Assembly (NCBI GenBank): GCA_036873135.1
Contig: JAPTYO010000018.1
Coordinates: 3,162,001 to 3,226,000 of the forward strand
DNA: 64,000 nt
Direction: 5' to 3'
Origin: Clarkia xantiana subsp. parviflora
Lineage: Eukaryota > Streptophyta > Magnoliopsida > Myrtales > Onagraceae
In this document: piece by piece, positions 9,043 to 21,252 of the stretch
How positions within the stretch are numbered: the first letter of the stretch is position 1
Layout of the letters: each line of letters begins with the position of its first letter
Notes under the pieces: generated by a model
What the model was told of the DNA's origin: nothing
The model's input: the letters and a program-made list of their open reading frames with translations, nothing else
Databases searched by the model: none
Program-made: the position numbers and the translations under genes

Positions 9043-11057
9043 GTGAACGATATGGTAAATGAAGATGGGGACATTTTCATAATAAATCCAGTGGGAGGAG
9101 TCAATCCAACCACCCAAATTACTGTTGCTACATGTACGAATCAAGTCGGACCTGATGATCATATTACTGAACCGATGGATAAAAATCCAATTTTACCTCA
9201 ACTACCTACTGCGCCCTGTAGGGGTGGTACGAACAACTCGGTTCCTGGTCATCGTAACCGTGGAATTAATCTCGGAGGTGGAAATCCGAGACCGAGAGGT
9301 CGTCCAAGAAAAGTTGTTGGTTAAATTTCAAGTAGCGCTCTTGTTCCCAGTGGAAGTATTACACAGATAATGAGCATTATTCCTAGTGGGAGTGTAGTTC
9401 AAGTTCAAGATGGGATTAACGACCCTAGACATAGTCTGAGGCACCGAACTTCTCCTAAGAAGTATCCCATCGAAAGAGGTGAATTGTTCACCCTCACTTC
9501 GGTTGATGAACCTGTAACGGTTAAGAAAGCTATGTATGGACCTCAAGCGAAAAAATGGAGTATGAGATCGCCTCTATGAAAGCTAATTCGGTATGGTATT
9601 TGGTTGATTTGCCTGCTAACTGCAGAGCAATAGGTGTCAAGTGGGTTCTGAAACTTAAACTCACTACTGATGGAGCTGTCGAGCGATACAAAGCTCGACT
9701 CGTTGCGAAAGGATATAACCAACTTCACGGAGTAGACTTTGATGAGACATACTAACCTACTGTGCGTTATACCACAATACAGGCCATATTGGCTTTGGTT
9801 GCGAGCCTCGATCTGGAGCTGCACCAAATGGATGTTATGACTGCATTCCTCCATGGTAACCTGGAGAAAGATCTATATGGAGCAGCCAGAGCGTTTTGTT
9901 ACTCCTGGCAACGAACATAAAGTTTTTAAATTCCAAAGATCTATCTATGTTCTTAAACAATCATCACGACAATGGTACCGCAGATTGCACGAGGAAATCG
10001 TTGGAAATTGATTCATGAATCTTCATGAGGATCCATGCGTGTACACAAAGACTTCCGAGTCAAAATACGTCATCTTGACATTATATGTAGATGACATATT
10101 GATTGCCGCAAATATGTGAGTTACATGAATGAATCAAAGCCCTGGATGGCATCTGTATTTGCGATGAAGGACATGGGAGAAGCCACGTACATCCTAGACA
10201 TTAAGATTTCTAGAGATCGTGTTGGTCGCAAACTATGTCTCTCTCAAGAATCCTATATCAACAAGTTGTTGAAAAAGTTCAGACTACAAGATGCCAAACA
10301 CGTGGATACGCCAGTTGCGTTCGGGTGCGCGTTATCGAAGCGTGACGACCCGAAAAACCTGGCTGAGCATGAACACATGAAAAGTGCAGAATACTTAAGT
10401 ATGGTTGGCAGCTTAATGTATGCCATGCAATGCACTCGTCCAGACATCTGTTATGTCGTGGGCCTAGTAGCACGATTCCAATCAGATCCTGGCATTCAAC
10501 ATTTAAAGGCCATGAAACGAATAATTCGATACCTAAAAGGTACTGCCGACCACGCACTGTACTATGCGGGTGGAAAATTAGAATTGACTGGGTTCAGTGA
10601 CGCCGACCACGGTGGGGATCTGGATGATTGTAAGTCCACTTCAGGAGGCGTGTTTCTCCTTGTAAATGCCACCATTTCATGGATGAGCAAGAAGCAATCC
10701 TGTGTCGCGCTGTCAACGATGGAATCCGAATTCGTGGCCCTCTCTAAGAATGCACAATAAGCGGTCTGGCTTAATAGGCTCTTAACTGCATTGCTTGTCG
10801 TCGAGGACGGGAGTTAACCTGTGAAGGTATACTCTGACAGTGAAGTAGCAATTGCGGTGGTTAAGAACCCTAAGTACCATAGCATGACGAAACACATTGA
10901 CATAAAATATAATTATGCTAAGAATGTGGTTGATGACAAAGTAATCACACTAGAATACTTTTCTACTAAAAGTATGATGGCCGATCCATTAACTAAACCT
11001 TTACGCATGGATGTTTTTGAAAAGCATGTTAGAATGCTTGGACTGCGTAGGGTTTAA
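9043..11057 (+). pseudogene. E1 reverse transcriptase-RNase H
   Basis: Copia-type pol C-terminus. A linker with PRPRGRPRK and DPRHSLR motifs (9043-9450) leads to the RT entry segment (9555-9755: WVLKLK...RYKARLVAKG), which ends in a stop at 9753. A frame change separates TAFLHGNLE from the next part. YVDD is intact at 10084-10095. A 214-codon frame (10116-10760) covers the RT thumb and RNase H start. A stop at 10760 and a shift lead to the RNase H end (10821-11057), which finishes ADPLTKPL...HV..LG. The element cannot make active RT. Confidence 0.88.
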
Positions 11058-12147
11058 GTAGCTTGTATCGTGATAACAACTTTTTGAAACGTTACTAGAA
11101 ATAATTACAATTTGAGTTTATGATTCTTACGACGTCATAATGTTTAAAGTTTCATCGGATTTTTACGATCTATAAAATAGTCGTAGGAGGGTTGACCTCC
11201 AAAATAAAATAATGTCGAATGTGGGCCAAGCCTCGTCACACAGGCTCGGCCGTCTTGACGGAGAGGAGGATCTCCATTAGATAAAGACTGGCTAAGAACC
11301 ATGGTGGTAAACCTGGTTAAGCAGAACGATCATTTGGTTGTCGGAGTAACACGATATGATCTAAGTTCTGCAAATCGCCGTTCCGTTCGTAGTAAAAGCA
11401 CATTCAGGGCCAGATGACGAATCTACAATAGCATATGACATTTCCCACTTCTTGACTAAACTCAGGCTATGCTATCGACGCGTGCTTCATAATGCGCGTG
11501 CTATGTTCGACCACGGGGTTAGGTTCGGTTGTGCTAGATAAAATCCACGAGATTCGGATGAGCACAAACTTCTTCACCTGGAGCGTGTGGCTGATCTCGC
11601 ATGCTATATGAAGAAGCATCCAAAGTATCCTCACGGATTAGAACTCATACCTAAGGTCAGGCTCAATGTTCGCTTCCCGGCATACGAGCGTAGTGCTGAA
11701 CAAAAAGGCCAAGAGACCACATCTTTGGAAACCGGTTGGGTTTGACTAAGGGTATGAGCGATGGGGATGGTCAAGTGCACCTGAAACTCCGACTCTTGTA
11801 TTCACTAGGTGGCCACCAGCCTGACATTAGTTGAAAGGTTGTGAATACTTGTGCGGATGCCCTGAAGGAGTATTCCTATATGGAAACTGGGAAATTGGAG
11901 AACGACAGTTGACCTAGGATACAGCGCGACACTTTATTTTCACAGGTTTATTAGACATGGGGAATCAACGTTCTGCGGGCGCTACAATACTCCTAACAGA
12001 TGAGTAGCACGATGCCCGTCGTGTCCGCCGGTCGCACGATAAACCTCGTTTGAATTATTCGGAGCAGGGATTGGACCGAAGATCAAATGCTGATGTGTTG
12101 GTGGACAACATATTAATAGGCACCTTCCCATTCCGGCGAATGGGAGC
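11058..12147 (+). other. E1 3' non-coding region and polypurine tract
   Basis: About 1.1 kb without coding signal lies between RNase H and the 3' LTR. It is conserved in E2 (14286-14991 plus 25728-26069) and E3 (29887-30917). It ends in an inverted repeat (TCCCATT 12126-12132, AATGGGA 12139-12145) whose right arm is the polypurine tract directly before the LTR. Confidence 0.75.
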
Positions 12148-12715
12148 TGTTAGCATTTGGATAATGGGTCGCCGTAATTGGGAGCCCATTAAATATGGTC
12201 ATGTACCTAAGAAATTAGGTAATGTCACATTAGGATTTTGGGCTAGGCCTAAAATCCCAATTGACATGGGAGGCCCAATTTTGGGCCTCCCTAATAAACA
12301 TGGCCGACCGAAACTTATAGTAGGTGTAAAGTGGACGTTTGTCCACTTTACTCCTCTTATAAATAGGGAGTCCTAGGAGGTTGAAGAAGTCTAAGTCTCT
12401 CTTCCTAAGTGGTGACATTAAAAGAAAACTCTCCTCCCTAAATACCTAAGTTTTGGCCGAACCACACAGGAGCAAGGAGGTGCCAAGTTGTGTCAAGCAG
12501 TTAACTCCAGGAGATCCATCCCATGAAGAATCGACTGAGGCTTTGCTGTGAGGCATAATCCGCGTAGGGCTTCTCTAACAGGAACCTCTACAGAGAACCA
12601 TCTGGCAGATCGATAACTCCCCTCAACGGTCTTGGACTACGTGGAAGCATTGTAGGTATGTGCACCTTATTCCACTGCGTATTAGTTACCACACACGTAT
12701 CTTGATTTGTTTTTG
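12148..12715 (+). repeat. LTR shared by E1 (3') and E2 (5')
   Basis: It starts TGTTAGCATTTGG after the E1 polypurine tract, with a hairpin at 12326-12351 and TATAAATA at 12358-12365. Compared with the complete solo LTR (32659-33259), the last 30-40 bases are missing. Leader sequence like that at 33935 in F follows at once, so the LTR end and the E2 primer site were deleted together. Confidence 0.75.
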
Positions 12716-12955
12716 GTCTATATGTTGAATTTTTTACAAAAGTTTCGGCCCCTACATGTTGAATTTCGGCCAAAATTAGGGTTAGATTCACATGATAATT
12801 GTGAAATTAATTATTGATTTATTCTAGCATGATGTTAGGGATGTTATATATTATTGATAGATATTAGTTGCCTAAGATTGAGAAAATATATTGTTGATAG
12901 ATTTATATCCCTAATATAGAATCTTGACAATATATATATTACATATTTGGACGAA

Positions 12956-12996
<41 letters not shown>

Positions 12997-13856
12997 GCAA
13001 ATATATATGGAAACTATATCTATAATTAATATTACTTGGCGGCTATTGGGATCAAAATGACGTGGCCTTGAACTTCGGGTAACGGACTCCGAGATATCGC
13101 CGCAGGCTAGCTCTCTTAGGTATCTTTTTGACCTCTTGGGTACTTAGTTTCCTTTTGAGGCTTTGTATGAGGCGAGGACCTGAAAAGGGGTGGGGATGGC
13201 CCCTGATTCCACTCCTAAACTTAAGTCAGTAATGAATTTGGAGAAAATAATATGAAGTATTAAGCAAGACTTAACCTAATGTTTTAGAATGTACCCCTAT
13301 TTATAGCGAGATATTACCGATTTTATATGGAAGCTACCCTCTGGGGAGGGTTTCTGTCCAGAGTCGGCTTAAGCAGGTGACAAGCAGGTCGCCACCTCAT
13401 CTATCCTTAGCTGGGAAGTTTTCTTCCTTTGGCGGTGGAAGCAGGTCGCCACCTATGTTCTTTCTTGGGAGGAAGGTTTGCTTCTTAAGGCGGATGAAGC
13501 AGGTCGCCACCTGTCCCTTTCCTTAAGAGGAAGGGTTTCTGATGAGACTTCGATTGTCGACTCGACTTACTCTTTAATAGGGAAGGGCTTTAGGCAGCCT
13601 AGTCTCATTTATCTTGTTAATCGTATTCTGGAAGTTGACTTCTTCGAATGTGATCGTCGACCTTTTACCTTTGTTTATTATTTTTAACAAGGTTGGTTGA
13701 CGAATTATCGATCACGCCTTTTAAACGTACTCGACTTTATTCTAGTCATGTCGTATTTAATCGTAACCCAACAGTGGCTAAGTTAAGTTTTTAGTGGATT
13801 TTAAAACCCAACTTAGCCCACAAGTAATGTTTCGGCCGAAAACTATAGGGTAATGG
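12716..13856 (+). other. E2 leader remnant, split by a solo LTR
   Basis: Bases 12716-13038 match the F leader (about 33935-34280), including a TA microsatellite (12959-12994). Bases 13779-13856 match F near 34290-34350. Between them lies solo LTR G1. No coding sequence. Confidence 0.65.
13044..13773 (-). repeat. Solo LTR G1
   Basis: A 730-bp LTR lies in minus orientation; read that way it starts TGTTGGGTTACG. Its minus-strand TATA box (CTATAAATA) lies near 13298-13308. Flanks GCGGC (13039-13043) and GTGGC (13774-13778) look like a five-base duplication with one change. Removing it rejoins the copia leader as in F. It contains three copies of a GCAGGTCGCCACCT motif (near 13385, 13440 and 13497). 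A related copy, G2, lies at about 38380-39111 in the opposite orientation. Confidence 0.72.
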
Positions 13857-14285
13857 TGTTAGATTATGGGGAGTAATCACTACGGATACTACAAACATGG
13901 AACATGCTAGTAATCGATATTACCCAGCTGAAAATTCGCACATACCTCAACAGTAGTCCATAGTCCCAAGATCCTTGCAGAAGGGAGTTCACGATCCTCC
14001 GGTCGGCACCCGTAGAGGTTCTTGTGAAGGAAGCCCTACGCGGTATATTCTCCACAACAAAGCCTCAGATTGATTCTTGGCAAGGGACGGATCTCCGGAG
14101 TGTTTGCTCGAAGGCAAATTGGCACACCTTGGTGGTGGTGATGTTTCGGCCGAAGTAGTGGTATTTATGGGGAGGAAGGTTTTCTTTCTAAAACACTCTA
14201 AGGATTAAGAATTAACTCATAAAACCCCTAACACCACATATATATAGGAGTAAAGTGGACAAAAGTCGACTTTACCCACCTATAA
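13857..14285 (-). repeat. Inverted, 5'-truncated copia LTR
   Basis: On the minus strand this matches the last 430 bases of the E-family LTR (ending ...CCCATAATCTAACA at 13857), including the U3 hairpin (14250-14275, one mismatch) and an AT-rich TATA region. The first 170 or so bases of U3 are missing. At 14286 the sequence switches to plus-strand E2 3' region. The junction marks a rearrangement that removed the gag-RT part of E2. Confidence 0.72.
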
Positions 14286-14991
14286 AGAATTTCAATTTGA
14301 GTTTATGATTTATCGACGTCATAATGATTAACAACATCGGATTTTACGGTTTATAAACTAAGTCGTAGGAAGAAGTAAAATTTTCCACCAAAATTATGTC
14401 GAATGTGAAACTTGCCTCGTCACACAGGCACGGTCATCTTGTAAGGAGAGAGGGACCTCTACCATAACAAGATTTGCCAAGAATCAGGGGGGTAAACCTG
14501 ATTAAGCAAAACGATAACAATGTCACGCTTAACAACATGACTTAATCTTCATTTTGTAAATCGCCGAGTTGGACTTTGTCCATCACTATATCACATTCAA
14601 GGCCAGATGAGAGATTTTGCGATAGCATTATTGACATATCCCATCCCTGGCTTTACCAGGTGTGCTATCGACGCGTGCCATATACGACCACAGGGTCAGG
14701 CTCGGTTGTGCTAGCTAGAATCCTTGTGATTCAAAGGGCGCATACTTCTTCACCTCGAGCGCGTGATTGATCCCGGATGTCTTATGAAGAGGCATCCAAA
14801 GTATCCTCATGGACTCAAAACTTATACCTAAGGTCTGCCTCAATGCTCGCTTCCTGGCGTACGATCGTAGTGCTAAAGAAAACGGCCAAGTGACCACGTC
14901 TTGGAAACCGGTTGAGTCAGACTAAGGGTATAAGCGATGGGGATGGTCAAGTTCACCTTTAATTCACCGACTCTCGTGTTCACTAGGTGGC
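14286..14991 (+). other. E2 3' non-coding region, left half
   Basis: It matches E1 from about 11105 and E3 from about 29945. It stops at CACTAGGTGGC (14981-14991), where element B is inserted. The other half resumes at 25728. No coding signal. Confidence 0.75.
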
Positions 14992-15656
14992 TGATGGGTT
15001 TTGATATAGCCGTTAGGCCCATTAACGGCGACTAAACGTCGAAGTAGGCCCACTGGGCCCCAAACGAGGCTTATAAGACCAATACGAGGGGTCCCGACAA
15101 GGTCGGTCCCGATATATGAGCTGAACGCTCCCGATGTTATGCCTTTAAGTAGGCCCCGATGATATGCCTTTGAGTAGGCCCCGATGATATGCCTTTGAGT
15201 AGGCCCCGATGTTGAATCCCAGAGAAGAGTGGCCCTGTCCCGATGACGAGGGGCCCCGAGCGGTGACCAAAGGAGATAACTCTGGAGTCCCCGACTTCCG
15301 TAGGGACTTGCCACCAGAGCACGAGGTCGAGAAACACGCCCACTATCAACATAGTGGGGAAGTGGCCGGAAAAGACGGAACGTGGGCTACTGGCCGAGAT
15401 AAACGGAACGTGGCAGTTATCCCAACAGGTAACTGAGGTAACCCCTCCCCTATATAAAGGAAGGAGTTACCACAGGATTGATACGTTCACATACTTACAT
15501 ACTGATATTTGCTTGCCTGCATCGAGATACTCATTTAAGCATCGGAGAGGGATTCTGGGTCACCGCCCGGTCTATCCCCTTCTTGCAGGATTACTTGGAG
15601 CAAAGGAGTTCGGACTTCCGTCAAGAACGTACCGGAGTTCCAACCGTAATCCAACA
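14992..15656 (+). repeat. 5' LTR of element B
   Basis: TGATGGG...CCAACA, 665 bp. U3 holds three tandem copies of a 25-base unit (15131-15211: CCCCGATGATATGCCTTTGA-like). TATATAAA lies at 15451-15458. The leader stem motif (GAGAGGG 15545-15551) follows about 90 bases later. Confidence 0.92.
15451..15589 (+). promoter_or_regulatory. Promoter and leader stem-loop, B 5' LTR
   Basis: The TATA box TATATAAA is at 15451-15458. In the leader, GAGAGGG (15545-15551) is followed by paired arms CTGGG (15555-15559) and CCCGG (15566-15570) and then CCCCTTCTTGCAGG (15576-15589). The 3' LTR has the same set, with its TATA box at 25517-25524. Confidence 0.65.
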
Positions 15657-15676
15657 TTGGCGCCGTCTGTGGGAAC
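15657..15676 (+). other. Primer binding site of element B
   Basis: TTGGCGCCGTCTGTGGGAAC directly follows the LTR. TGGCGCCGT fits the 3' end of plant tRNA-Asp; the rest of the match is poor, so the primer is a likely but not certain call. C (50057-50079) and D (61364-61382) have the same core. Confidence 0.75.
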
Positions 15677-15692
15677 GAAGCGAAAAGCAAAA

Positions 15693-16796
15693 ATGGCTTC
15701 TACCCGATCGATGGCTGGCAAGCAAAAGAAGAGACAAGGACAATCCAGCGGTTCCCGCCATCCTGCTGGAACTCTGAATTCAGGGCCGCCGGAGCGCACT
15801 GTTGATCGGAATGATCCTCCCCCTGCTGTTTCCCAAACAGGGGGGCATCATGATGATCGCGAAGATTCCATTCGAAACTCGTCGGAGAGCCGGGAAGAGG
15901 TCCCGAGGAGGGACCAGGATGCTCCTACAAAAGTGGACCTGACGAAGGCTATGCTGGATGCCATGCCGATATTCCTGGAGACTATGGAGGCTGCCAAGAA
16001 GAAGGAGGAGGAGTTGCCTCCGCCCCCGCCGAGAGAGAATCGGGACGGGCAGGAGGCCCAACCCAAGCACCATGACAAGGGCAAGGAGCCTGCCCTATCG
16101 GAGCAGTTCGTGGTCGATGGGCCTGGACCGGTGCAGCATAGGACCATCCCTCTCAATGGCCCTATCACCCCCGATCAAGTGGTGAAGATCGTGAACATAT
16201 GTATGGGGGACCAGAAGAAGATGATGTCGGAGCTGAGGGATCGATCCACTCATCCCTTTGTCCCCCGATTGGTGAACACCACTGCCCCGCCGGGACTGGG
16301 CATCCCGACAATCAATGAGTATGATGGCGAGGGAGATCCCGTTCGTCATTTCCAGAAGCATGTCATGGCTTGTCTAGGCAGGGCCCCGAATGATGATATA
16401 GTGTGCGTTTTGTTCCCAGGCACACTTGGGGAGAGGGCCCTGACGTGGTTCTTCAGCCTTCCTCTAGGGTGCATCTCTAGCTGGACCCAGATGCATGATC
16501 GCTTCATCTAGCAGTACTAGGGCCGTCGACGTCTCCTGAAAAGCGGGAGGTCCTTGGCTGAAGTGGTACAAAGGCCCGACGAGTCGCTGGCGCATTACTA
16601 TCAAAGGTACACTGCCAGCGTGGCCGAGATTGATGAGGAGATGTCGGATGGAGAGACCATCCGCACCTTCATTCAGAACCTGACAGCACCATATGGTTCC
16701 GACCTGATGCACAACGTGGCTGAGAAGGCTGTGTGGAACATGGAGGCGCTGCAGAAGAGGGTGAAGCAGCAAATCGACGTCAGGAGTCGAAGATAG
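15693..16796 (+). pseudogene. B gag, capsid part
   Basis: Starts at ATG 15693 with a basic MASTRSMAGK segment, parallel to the C start at 50043. An acidic/proline linker is followed by the gag core (THPFVPRL, then TWFFSLP...SSW...RFI, then DESLAHYYQRY). In C this region is one uninterrupted frame, so breaks in B are easy to see: TAG at 16509-16511 and TAG at 16518-16520 where C has glutamines, and a frameshift near 16785. The two adjacent CAG-to-TAG changes are typical of methylated-cytosine decay. Product: virus-like particle capsid. Confidence 0.88.
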
Positions 16797-18913
16797 CTGC
16801 CGGAGACCTTGACCCTCCGAAATCAAACAAAGGGAAGCAGTCGTTCAAACCCTCGGACGATCGCAGGAGGAAAGATAAACCCGAGAGCAGTCGGGGTCAA
16901 GGCCGTCCCGATCGGAGGGAAGACAAGCGTTCCTCAAAGTCGGACAAACGGGAGGACCATTACACCCCTCTCATTTGTTCCATGGGTGCTGTGTTGGCGG
17001 TGATGGACCGACAGGGTATCGCCAGGTATCCCCCGAAAAAGGATGGAGAGTTCATGGGAGCTCACACTGATCGTTTTTGTCGTTTCCATCGTGCCAACGG
17101 TCACGACACCAAACATTGTCGGGAGTTAAAGAAGGAGATTGAGAAGCTGATCCAGAGGGGGAAGCTTAAGGAATTTGTGGCTGGGCAACGGGGCCGATCC
17201 CGTTCCCGGTCCCGATCGCGGTCTCGTTCCCGATCCCGTGGTCGATCCCCGAAGAAGGATAAGCCCGAGTCTTCCAATGCCCGAAAAGAGAAGCGGGGAA
17301 CCATTAATGTGATTCACGGAGGACTTTCTGCAGGAGGAGATACTACGGCATCTCGGGAGGTCTATGCTTCTCAGATTCCCATTGCTGTGTTGTTGGGCAA
17401 GAGGGCCCGAAATTCGACTCTGAAAGAAGAAATGGTGATTCCCTTCTCAGCGGAGGACCTGATAGGTGTGGAGACCCCGCATGATGATGCTTTGGTCGTG
17501 ACCCTGAACGTGGATGGGTACGAGATGAAGCGGATCCTGATTGATGGAGGGAGCTCCTTCAATATTTTGTTCATGGACGCACCGCAGGCCATGGGGAAAA
17601 CCAAGAAGGACTTGAAGCCTTCGGACTTCCCGATGGTCGGATTTTCTGTCTCTACCTCTTACCCGGTCGGGATGATTACCTTACCGGTCGAGTTCGGAAG
17701 TGGTTGGAAGACAGAGAAGAGGAACGTAGAGTTCGTGGTGGTCGAGCCTGCGGGGACCTATAATGCCATCATTGGGAGGACTACCATCAACCCGCTGGGG
17801 GCAGTTGCCTCAACTGTCCATCAGAAGCTGAAGTTCCCGACCGACCACGGAATCGGGGAGGTCCAGGGCGATCAGATAGCCTCTAGGAGGTGCTACGTCA
17901 ATGCCACTCGAAGGAGAAATCGGGAGGCTATGACTGTTCTCCAGACTGACGCTGATCCCCGAGAGGAGTTTGGGCGTCCTGCCCCGATGGAAGATTTGAA
18001 GGAGGTCGAAATTGATGGACCTCAGAGGAATGTGAAAATCGGGTCCGCTTTGACTGAGGAGACGGCCCGAGAATTGATCGATTTGTTGAAGGAATTCAAG
18101 GAGCTGTTCGCCTGGTCCCCGAGTGACATGCCAGGAATCAGCCCCGATGTGATTACTCACGAGCTGAATATTGATCCCGCGATCAAGCCGATTACACAGA
18201 GAAGGCGCCCGATGGGTGCCGACAAGAAGATTGCGATCCAGCAAGAGGTGGGCAGGTTGCTCGATGCTGGATTCATTAAGGAGCTCCGATTCCAGACCTG
18301 GGTCGCCAACCCAGTCCTGGTGAAGAAGAGCAATGGCAAGTGGCGGATGTGTGTCGATTTCCGCGACCTGAACAAAGCATGCCCGAAGGATTGCTATCCG
18401 CTCCCGAGGATCGACCAGCTGGTGGATGCCACATCGGGACATGAGTTGCTGAGCTTTATGGATGCCTACTCCGGCTACAATCATATCAAGATGTCCAAGG
18501 AGGACGCCCCCCATACCGCCTTCTATGCTGATAGCGACATTTATCATTACGATGTTATGCTTTTTGGATTGATCAATGCAGGTGCAACTTATCAGAGGAT
18601 GGTGAATAAGCTGTTTGGGGACATGTTGGGGAAAACGATGGAGGCTTATGTGGACGATATGCTGGTGAAGTCCCGACAGGCCAAGGATCATGTTCACAGC
18701 TTGGCCACAGCATTCGAGCGGATGAAGCTTCATCAAGTTCGCTTGAACCCGACCAAGTGTGCCTTCGGAGTGCACTCAGGGAAGTTCCTGGGCTTTATGG
18801 TAAGCCAGAGGGGAATTGAGGTGAACCCTGAGAAGCTGAACGTGATCGAGGAGATGAAGTCCCCGACGAACCATCCGGAGGTGCAGGTGCTGACGACCGA
18901 TTGGCCGCGATGA
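16797..18913 (+). pseudogene. B gag zinc knuckle, RS domain, protease and RT
   Basis: One long frame encodes, in order: a basic linker; a CX2HX4HX4C zinc knuckle (about 17077-17118); an arginine-serine repeat (17194-17250); the aspartic protease with LIDGGS (Asp near 17543) and GRTTI; and reverse transcriptase with FRDLNKACPKD, DAYSGYNHI, FGL.NAGATYQ and YVDD (18647-18658). The frame breaks near 18900, where the next segment continues in another frame. The enzyme would process Gag-Pol and copy the genomic RNA. Everything here is intact in motif terms except the terminal frameshift. Confidence 0.9.
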
Positions 18914-20024
18914 ATCGCTTCCTGTCCAAGGCAAGCGACCGATCCATGCCATTTTTTGAAGTGTTGAGGGCCAATAAGAAGTTTGAGTGGACTGCCAAGT
19001 GCGAAGAGGCGTTCCAGGCACTCAAGCAGCACCTCCGCACCCTCCCGCCATTGGCGAAGCCCATCCCAGGCGAGCCACTCTATCTGTATTTGGTTGTTTC
19101 TGAATTTGCTGTTAGCTCTGTCTTAGTGAAAGTTGTAGAGGGTAGCCAAGTCCCTGTCTATTATGTAAGCAAGGCACTCGCCAAGTCTGAAATGAATTAT
19201 CCTGCCGCTGAGAAGTATCTCTATGCGTTGATTGTTACTGCTCGGAAGCTGAGGCCTTACTTCCACGCGCATGAAATTACTGTTTTGACAAATCAGCCCT
19301 TGAAACATTTTTTGAACCGACCTGATGCGTCGGGGAGATTATTGAAATGGGCAGTCGAGCTTAGTGAGTTCCGCATTTACTTTGCTCCGAGAACGGCTAT
19401 TAAGGGCCAGGCGTTGGCGGATTTCATAGCAGAGTCTATAGCCCCCGATCTAGAAGAAGTGGGACCTGTAGAGGGGGCAACCACGGAGGTCCCGATAACA
19501 GAGCAGTCAGAACAGCCCGACGCCAAAAATACTTGGGAGATGTATACCGATGGCTCCTCAAATTCAGAAGGATCGGGAGCAGGTTTCGTACTGATACCAC
19601 CAGACGGAGGCGAGCCCCTCCGATATGCCATGGCCTTGACATTTAGGGCCACCAACAATGAAGCTGAATATGAGGCTCTCATCACTGGCCTCAAGATTGC
19701 TAAAGGAACGGGATTGGTCACTTAAGGGTGAAGTGTGATGCTAGCCTGATCGTGAACCAAGTCCAGGGGCGATACGAAGCAAAGAGCCCGATGATGAAAA
19801 AATACCTTCGGGAGGTGCAAACCCTGAAGGAGAGTTTCAAGAGCTTCGATATTGAGGAGATCCCGAGGGAGGATAATGTGGAAGCAGATGCCTTGAGCAA
19901 GTTCGCCTTTGGGGCTCCCCTCGATGAAAGTCGGAAGGTGCATTTCTTGGAGAAGGTGATACTGTCCACCACCGACCAGTCGGAGGTATGTGCCATTGAG
20001 ATCGGATCGGAGGAGCCCACCTAG
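18901..20024 (+). pseudogene. B RT connection and RNase H
   Basis: It continues RT (LSKASDRSMPFF) into the RNase H-like connection (TVLTNQPLKHFLNRPD...SGRLLKWAVELSEF) and the second RNase H domain (EMYTDGSSNSEGSGAG at about 19540-19580, NNEAEYEAL). A frameshift near 19722 and a stop at 20022-20024 (TAG where C has tryptophan) break it. The YTDGSS catalytic aspartate present here is deleted in C. Confidence 0.88.
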
Positions 20025-21252
20025 ATGACCCCGATAGCCGCGTATCTGACTTCGGGGGCAGTCCCCGATGATGAAGTAGTAGCCGGCAAAATACGCCGAA
20101 TAGCGCCCAAATATGTGATGGTGGACAATCAGCTGTACAAAAAGGGGTATCTAACTCCTTATCTGAAATGTGTGGCTGAGCCCGCACAGGTCGGATCCTT
20201 AGGGAGGTGCACGAAGGATATTTGGCATGTCATGAAGGGGCCCGATCCATCGTGAGGAAAGTGTTGAACCTGGGCTATTACTGGCCTCAATGAACAAGGA
20301 GGCAACGATGCTAGTCCGATCCTGTGACGCTTGCCAGAGGTACGCCCCGAATATCGTGGCTCCAGCTGCAGATCTTACGTCCATCAAGAGTGCTTGGCCC
20401 TTCGCGCAATGGGGAATCGATTTGGTGGGACCCCTTCCAGTGGCAAAAGGTCAGTGCCGATATTTAGTCGTGGCTGTTGATTATTTTTCGAAGTGGATAG
20501 AAGCTAAGGCGTTTGCCAAGACAACGGGGAATCATATCCTCAAATTCATCCAGACCCATATCATATCTCGATAGGGGATCCCCAAGGTATTGATCAGCGA
20601 TAACGGCCCTCCGTTTAACGGGGCCCAGTGGAAGGAATACTTGGAGGAACTGAAAATTGAGAATCGGACAGCCTCTGTCCGTCATGCTCAAACCAATGGA
20701 CAGGTGGAATCAACCAACAAGATCGTGATGGACGGCCAGAAGAATAGGGTCCATTCCTTGAAGGGCAATTGGCTGGATGAGCTGGAAACTGTGATTTGGG
20801 CTGTTAGAACAACACCCAAACGATCGACTGGGGAGACTCCGTTTGGCCTTGTTTATGGCACGGAGGCAGTTGCTCCCATCGAAATAGCTGTGGCATCCCA
20901 TCGGATGAGGTATTACGAACCTCTGTCGAATGATGAAATGAGGCATCTGGACTTGGACTTAGTCGAAGAGAAGAGGCGGAGTGCCGAGGAGGCCCAGGCT
21001 CGGATGCGCTTAGCAACAACCCGATATTATAATCGACGAGTCAAGTCTCGACAGTTCTTTGTCGGGGAACTGGTCTGGCGTCGGAACGAATTTACCCTTT
21101 TGGATCGGATCAACAAGATATCACCAAAATGGGAAGGGCCTTTTAAGATCGTGGGGATGCCAGCTCGAAATGCGTATAAGTTGGAAGACCTCGATGGCAA
21201 TGTGTTGAAGCATTCTTTTAGTGGCGAACACTTGAAGAAATGTCATGCTTGA
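20025..21252 (+). pseudogene. B integrase
   Basis: The HHCC region (20160-20345, SCDACQRYAP) is split by a frameshift near 20250-20290. The catalytic core has GIDLVGPLP (first Asp about 20417), ISDNGPPFNG (second Asp about 20600) and QTNGQVES (Glu about 20707). A TAG at 20572-20574 interrupts SR-GIP. The C-terminal part ends KWEGPF.IVGMPA...LKHSFSGEHLKK with a stop at 21252. It would insert the cDNA into the host DNA. No chromodomain is visible, which fits Tat-like elements. Confidence 0.9.

Larger units (their letters stand above)
5321..12715 (+). mobile_element. Element E1: copia-type element lacking protease and integrase
   Basis: The 5' LTR starts 5321, inside the protease of A0, and the 3' LTR starts 12148. 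Order inside: untranslated leader, gag-like remnant, a 1.2-kb non-coding block where protease and integrase would be expected, RT-RNase H, a 1.1-kb non-coding 3' region, then the polypurine tract. The 5' LTR end and primer site are deleted. The 3' LTR is also the 5' LTR of E2, so this is part of a tandem chain and the right-hand target duplication cannot be checked. Confidence 0.8.

Noticed and set aside
17810..18775. A 321-codon open frame opposite to RT in B
   Set aside because: It is the shadow of the conserved RT coding frame and has low-complexity, His-rich content with no domain. It does not line up with the antisense gene, which lies downstream.
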